The position numbers were made by a program, and so were the translations under genes. A DNA stretch of 64,000 bases from Adenanthera pavonina (Eukaryota > Streptophyta > Magnoliopsida > Fabales > Fabaceae), in the NCBI GenBank assembly GCA_026686845.1, contig JAIVEN010000004.1, forward strand, positions 29,048,827-29,112,826, written 5' to 3'. The first letter of the stretch is position 1. Every line of letters starts with the position of its first letter. A model generated the notes under the pieces. It was not told the origin of the DNA, searched no databases, and saw nothing but the letters and a program-made list of their open reading frames with translations. Below, piece by piece: positions 58,250 to 64,000 of the stretch.

Positions 58250-60881
58250 CATCATGTCGCACCCGAAAAAATGCGATGGAAGGAAAAAAGAGAGCAAATC
58301 TGGTTTTCGAGTGAAAACTGACTTGTGAGGAGTCGCCACCAAAATTTTGAGGAAAAATCTTGGAAAACCGAATTAAAGAGAAAGAGGGTGGTCTGCGTAA
58401 TTAGAGTTGGATTCGGGAGTCAATTGTGTGTGGGGAAGGTGTTAGGCACCCCACAACACCCGTTCTTAAGAACGGTTACCTTACGTTGATTGCGTAAATT
58501 AATATGGCTTTAAAATATATTTTGGTTTTCCTTTTATAATTCACATGTGAGAAAGTGGGTAGAGAAAAAAGAGATTAGGAAAATTTGGAAAACTTGGAAA
58601 ATAAAATAGAGAAAATAAATTGAATAAAAATTGAGGATATTTAAGTAAAATAAGGAAAATGAATTGAGAGAATAGATTAGGAAACATTAATTAAATTAAG
58701 GGAAAAAACACCAAATAAATCAGAAAATATTTATTTATTTATAAAGGCGGACTTGACCCAGGATCAGAGCATGGGGCCTACGTACCCTGCAATGGGGATC
58801 AAAGTCCACGTAGTTCGGGACTAAAAATGCGTGTCAGTTGGTTGATATATATTTTTTTAATTTTAAAAATTCTGTGTAATTTTGTAACAAGAGAAAGTTG
58901 ATTGAAAATAATTTACTTTTTGCAAACAAAACAATTTTCTGAGATTGAGTTTGTGTGTTTTAATTTGCAAAAGATAATTTAATTCCGCTTACTTGCTCTT
59001 ATTTTATTTTATTTTGAAAACATTTCTTTTATTTTTGGATTTTGAAAATGTTTTATTTGATTTTTTGATTTTTGAAATAACATGTTTTAGCATTTTTGAG
59101 ACTTTTTCATTTAAAGAGAAAATAACCAATCTATCTGTTGCAAACTCGCAGCCGTACCCAATAGATCGATTCCTTAATTACCTGCGGAAGTTCTAAACCT
59201 CGTGGTATAAAGGTTTTATTATACATTTAAAGCAAAAATTTAGGAGATGCTACCATTCTCTCATTTTCAAATTGGGAGAACTTGTTATGTTATCACAATT
59301 TATTTTTTTATAATTATTTTTTAAAAGGAAATTATTCAACTGATAAATCTACGTGGATTCGCAATCTCACGCGATCACTCAGCAAACTTAGACACTTTAC
59401 CTGCGTGGATTCCAAAAACTCATGTGGTATGATTATTAAGCCAATTATTTATTTATTTATTTATTTTATTATTATTATTATTATTATTTTTTCCAATGAA
59501 ACAAATCCCTTAGCAATACTGTTGAAGATTCTAAATCAGTTATTCACTATTCACCATATCTTAACTGTGGATAAAATGGCAGTCTTCTATATGCATCACC
59601 AAGACCACCTAAATCCACTTACTCGGTAGTCTTCATCAGTCTTTTGACTTCTCTAACAGCCAACTTACAACATAAAGAGTTATCTTTTTAAGCTGTAAAC
59701 ACAGAAAAATGGGCAGTGGTGCAATACTATTTTCAATGGCACGAGTTATTTTGATAGGTGACCTTTTCGCAATGCAAAAGCTAAAATATAATGCAAACAC
59801 TATGAGAACATGCAAAACCAAATAGACAAACTGACCTCCAAATTGACCTCCAGCTTATCCTCCTTGGTTATGTGTTTCCTTGGGAGTAAACGAAACTCTT
59901 CAGTTAGTCGTAAGCATTCTTCAACCTTCTCCTCCGTTTCTCCGACGTACTCCTTGTGCTCGGCATCTCGGTTTTCTTACTCCCTCGTCCTCGGCATCCC
60001 TCTGTTCTCCTCTTCATGCTCGGCATTCCTCTGTTCTCATTCCCTCGTCCTCGACATCCCTCTGTTTTTCGTGAGTCCTTTGGTCTTTTTTTTTTTGTTT
60101 CAGTGCTCTCCCCCCTTCGGCCTCGGTGGTTCTCCCCCTGTTTCTCAGTGGTTCTCTCGGTTTTTCTTTTCAGCCTGATGCCTCCCTCTGTGCTCGCGTC
60201 TGCCATGCACGTCTCTCTGTTCCTCATCTTCAGTTTCGGTTCCACTCTCTCGGACTCTACCATCATGTCTCCTTCTGTTTCTTTCCGTCATGCCCTGTTT
60301 TTTTCACTCACGGTTCTCATCCTCTCTTCTCTCCCCGTGCCTCTGTTTTTTTTTAGTTCCAACTCCCTCAGACTCCATCCTCTGTTCCTCTGCTTCGTCT
60401 CTGGCTTTATCCCTGTTCACTTCTCCTTTCTTCTTTCGTGCACGCCTTCGGTTCTGGTCTCACCTGCAGCTTTCTTCCGCGGCATTGCCTTTTCTTCTGT
60501 CTTTTCCAGTTTCGTGCTCGGCCTCCCCCTGTGCTAGCGTGTCTGATCCCTCTAGTTTCTTGCTCTGCTTTCTCGGTCCTCTTCTTTTCCTGTCACACTA
60601 CACCCTTGGTTTCTTTTTTTTCCTCGGCCTCACTCCCTCTTTCTTTCTTTCTTCCTTTTTTCTCAGTCCTCAGTTCCTGCAGCTTTTGCTTTCGGTGTCT
60701 GCTGCTTGTTTTTTTTTTTTAGTTTTAGTTTTATTTTTATCAATTAGTTTTTTTTTATTTCCTTTCTTCTTCTTCTTTTTTTAATTATTATTAATATAGT
60801 TTTTATTTTATTTTATTTTAGTTTATTTCATTTTATTATTTTTTGTAAAATATCTGGACAAAATGGGGTGTTCACACATCA
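58250..60881. mobile_element. Solo LTR nested in the LTR
   Basis: 58255-60876 (2622 bp) begins TGTCGCACCCG and ends GGGGTGTTCACA, with CATCA on both sides (58250-58254 and 60877-60881). Inside are 'gaggagtcgccacc', 'ggtgttaggcacccc' and 'cctacgtaccc', blocks I associate with long plant gypsy LTRs. There is no second LTR or polyprotein. Confidence 0.8.
59880..60740. repeat. Pyrimidine-rich region with short tandem repeats
   Basis: The + strand is mostly C and T. Units containing 'ctcggcatccctctgttctc' recur at about 59957-60070. The long frames in all registers (59810-60784), rich in Ser, Phe and Leu, follow from composition and are not genes. Confidence 0.75.
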
Positions 60882-62486
60882 TCATCATCATATTCATATC
60901 ATAAACATGTTTTCTACCTACCAACCATAGAAATACAAGATCTAAACAACCATTTAGAAATAAAATGCAAGAAAAGGGAAAAGATATTATCTTAAACTTG
61001 CAAACCTTCCTTTCCTCTTCTCCTTCTTCTCTCTATAACTCACTCTCTCACTAGTATATGATGGAATTTCGAATTTGGTGTGAAGAATGGAGAGGAGGAG
61101 GAGCTTATTTATTATGCAACAAGTAGCAACTCCATCCATTGGATTTAATTTTGATCTAAGGGCTAAAAATTGCACTACATCACCTCTTTTCTCTTCCATA
61201 CACCTAATTTCTTCACATAATTGGTATCTAATTAATTTTTCCTCTCTTGTCATTAATTTGGATGCCATTTTCATCTCCAAGTAAGGAAAATATTGCATCA
61301 TTATACTTACATAAACTTACTTCATCCAAACTTCCAATTTTGACACGTAATCTCATGCATGGTGGTTAATTCTTCTCCACTCCTTTTTCTTCTTATTTGC
61401 ATGCTAGTTTGAAGCCAAAATTAGCCCAAGATGATGCCTTTAATCATTTGGGTTTAAACCATTTAATTCTTGGCTTAATTTCAACATATACCGAGTTTTC
61501 AGGCTCCGATTATGTAAATTTTGTTCGGTAAAATTTTTCATGCATAAATATATTTAAAATATGAATTTCAAACTCATTATAACCTTAATTAATCATTTCT
61601 AAGCCCATATAATTTATTTTAGAAAAATAGTTTACCTTATTACACTCTAACCGAAAACACCGATAAAATTAATCCCGGTTAATTTTGCTTGTAACCTCCC
61701 TACATAGGTAATTATTATAAATCTTCTAAAATTATTTTCGACTTATTCTTGACTATTTCATAGTCTACTGGGTTACCTATAATTTAATCAGTCAGGAAAT
61801 CAGGTGAATTGGGTTTATTGGGCCCTTTATCATTTTCTGGACCTGGTTTGAACTATTCTTGTTAATAATACTTCAGGACTTCCAAAAATCATCCCGGGCC
61901 TATTAGGGTTTTCTACACCTTTACTGGGTCTTCATGAATAGTACTCTTGACCCATTAAGAAACCGATGCAATCTTACTGGGTTCAGAGTCTGATTTTGAC
62001 CCAATATCCATTAGACTGATTCTATAGCTATTTAAACCTTATAGAAAAATCCATTATCTCTTTTTATGCCATAATATATCTGAGTTTCTTGATATAAACT
62101 TGTTTTCTAATTCTTATTTAATTTACAGATTATGGAACTTTGGATCAATTTTTTACCTAATATATCTATTTTCTGGTTTTGCTTATTAGATAATTTCTTA
62201 CTATAATTTTCCTGTATCATCTCCTATAATCAGTCTTAGCAAATACTGGATAGATAATTTGTTTGAGTAAATGACATCTATGTCCCTTTTTTGTCTTTTT
62301 GCTAATAATTAATATTTTCAATTATGCCATCCAACTTTTTTTGTAATTTGGTCCCTAATCATCCTTTACAATTTAGTTCCTGGTTTGATTTACATAAGAT
62401 ATTTAAGCTCTTTTAATTTTAATTATGTAGTAATTCTCTAAACCAGAATTCAAACAAAATTATAAAAATTTAGATGTTACAATAAT

Positions 62487-64000
62487 ATATTCCCTTTCTA
62501 AATTTATTAGTGTATAACGCATTACTCAAGCACACATAGATTAAGTAACAGATCAAATTTAAATATTATGCAAAATTTAAACACTATATATCAAAAGATC
62601 TGTCCCCTGCACTTTTCAACAAACAAAAATTAAAATTTTAAATTTTAAAATGAAAGTAGGGAGCCATTGATCAAACACAATGAAAATTCAGCTGCTTCAA
62701 GTTGAAATAATGTTTTGCCATAACACATTAAAATTGCATGATAGTAACCAAAAGATGCAAGAGAAACAGATGAGATCATTTCATGTACCATAGCTACGAT
62801 CCCTTGCATCTCCAAGGCCAAAAATTATTAACCTATTGAAGAAAAATTATATAATACTAGCACACCAAAATTCTATACAAATAAATTTCCCCAAGACATG
62901 GTACAATAAGGTAAGGGACTAAACATGTCAATGATGGTATGATCAATAATTCCAGTATACACAAGAAGGCTGCAAAACTCTTAATATTATAAACTCTAAA
63001 AAGATGATCTAACTTGAGAGAAACTGAGGAAATTTAAATTATGTGATTGCCTAGGAAATTGCTCATTGAGCTTCTAAAGGGCTGGTGAAGTAGAGCCAGC
63101 AGATGTCTGCAATTTTATAATTATAAACTAAAAAAGCAGCAGATGAAAGAAGAGTACAAGTCAAAATGCATATTTTGTTTATCACGCATCAAGTATTGGA
63201 AACATTGATTGAAAAGTCTCCAAAAGAAATATTATGCTTCATGTAGGCAGAGCAATGCATATAGAGCAGCCTCCAGTCACAGTGTCAATGCTGTACATAA
63301 TCAACTAAGCAAACATAAATGAAATATGTTGGAATCAATTTTTTTTTTTAAATATAGTTTCAATAAGATTTGAAGGCTAACCACTTTAATCTGTATTGCC
63401 AACTCCATGATCCTTTAAGGAATTGAGGGTTGCCACTATAGTACCACCTACAATTCATATGGAAAAAGTAAATCTATTAAGGCCTTGAATAGTTATAGTG
63501 CTAGCACAAGTGACATTATCAGTACGTAACACAAGATGCTCAAAAAAGAAGTTGAAACTGCCACACAAATGCAAGAGATTGTGTCATGTTTCCTGCATGA
63601 TTAATAGCTCTCCCCTAAAGAGGCTTAAATTATTGTTTCATGTGTTACCAAAGATTGAACTATTGCTTTATAATCCTAATACATGATGCTCATACCATCT
63701 TCATACTTACAATAAGTTGTTGATTGTAAACAAGAAATTCATGCCAAGCTGCAAAGTGTTGCTTAGGACATTGCATGAATACCTAAGATTTAAATTGTTG
63801 ATAAATATTTAATAAGAATGGGGATTAAGAAGCTGGTGTACAATTTGAACAGAATTGATCTTAAACATTAAAAATGAAAACTTGCTAGTTCTATAAGTGA
63901 TCTTTGCATTACTAAGTTTTCTGCATTGTGCTGTTGGTTAGTCTCCTCTTCAATTTTTGTTATGATAGATTTTTTCCCTAGGACTATGATAGACAAATGG
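62487..64000. other. Right-end DNA, no gene recognised
   Basis: AT-rich. On the minus strand near 63060-63115, 'ttgcag' is followed by 'acatctgctggctctacttc' (TSAGSTSPAL), which could be the edge of an exon, but no domain is visible. The short ORF at 63498-63686 is not recognisable. Confidence 0.3.

Larger units (their letters stand above)
57064..62486 (-). mobile_element. LTR (probably solo) with nested elements
   Basis: 57069-62481 begins TGTCAAATCT and ends AGATGTTACA and is flanked by ATAAT (57064-57068 and 62482-62486). The TG...CA ends and 5 bp duplication indicate an LTR. Read on the minus strand it starts TGTAACATCT, a usual gypsy LTR start. Without the nested solo LTR it is about 2.8 kb. 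The ORF at 60987-61301 is LTR sequence. The duplication is AT-rich, so chance cannot be fully excluded. Confidence 0.6.

Noticed and set aside
59810..60784. Several overlapping ORFs of 64-193 codons
   Set aside because: They lie in a CT-rich repeat inside a solo LTR, overlap in several frames and are composed mainly of Ser, Phe, Leu and Pro.

Overview
This is AT-rich nuclear DNA from a flowering plant, most likely a eudicot. The evidence is a leucine-rich-repeat receptor kinase with many introns, plastid-type Hsp70 sequences, Ty3/gypsy chromoviruses primed by initiator tRNA-Met, long solo LTRs, a SINE, and hAT-like and MITE-like DNA elements. I cannot name the species. No gene in the window is clearly complete and intact.

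Layout. (1) 1-19747, + strand: the decayed 3' part of an LRR receptor-like kinase of the subfamily XII type. LRR exons of 144, 363, 72 and 72 nt precede a large exon (LRRs, membrane span, kinase) and a final kinase exon. Every LRR exon is phase 1 at both ends. The introns are built from repeated copies of one another. Lesions include a lost splice donor after the first exon and an in-frame TAA at 17264; the kinase part itself is open. A 2.69 kb solo LTR (513-3202), a SINE and a second LTR remnant lie in the same stretch. (2) 21647-32725, - strand: a chromodomain-bearing Ty3/gypsy element of Tekay type. It has PPT, PBS and one LTR, which is itself split by another solo LTR (22660-26518). The element has lost its 5' LTR and RNase H. 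(3) 33140-53300, + strand: two decayed plastid Hsp70 genes separated by an array of partial promoter/first-exon copies (seven promoter modules in all). Copy B carries a solo LTR in one exon (44051-46648) and a complete CRM-type Ty3/gypsy element near its 3' end (47740-53201, with AAAAG duplications). A 912 bp hAT-like element (39346-40257) splits one promoter module. (4) 53300-64000: sparse DNA with a decayed homeodomain-type gene on the - strand (about 56050-56710), and an LTR (57069-62481) that contains a second solo LTR (58255-60876) and a foldback MITE-like element.

The most unusual signal is a set of eight very short insertions, 14 to 25 nt long. Each is a run of 7 or more A (or T) plus a few other bases, flanked by direct repeats of 13 to 19 nt. 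Four sit in duplicated DNA whose sister copies show the uninterrupted site. They look like extremely 5'-truncated products of target-primed reverse transcription. Other notable signals are the stacked Hsp70 promoter modules, the modular exon-plus-intron growth of the LRR gene, and an LTR-internal 57-60 bp repeat present 8, 2 and 1 times in three LTR copies.

All alignments, repeat boundaries and mismatch counts were made by eye.
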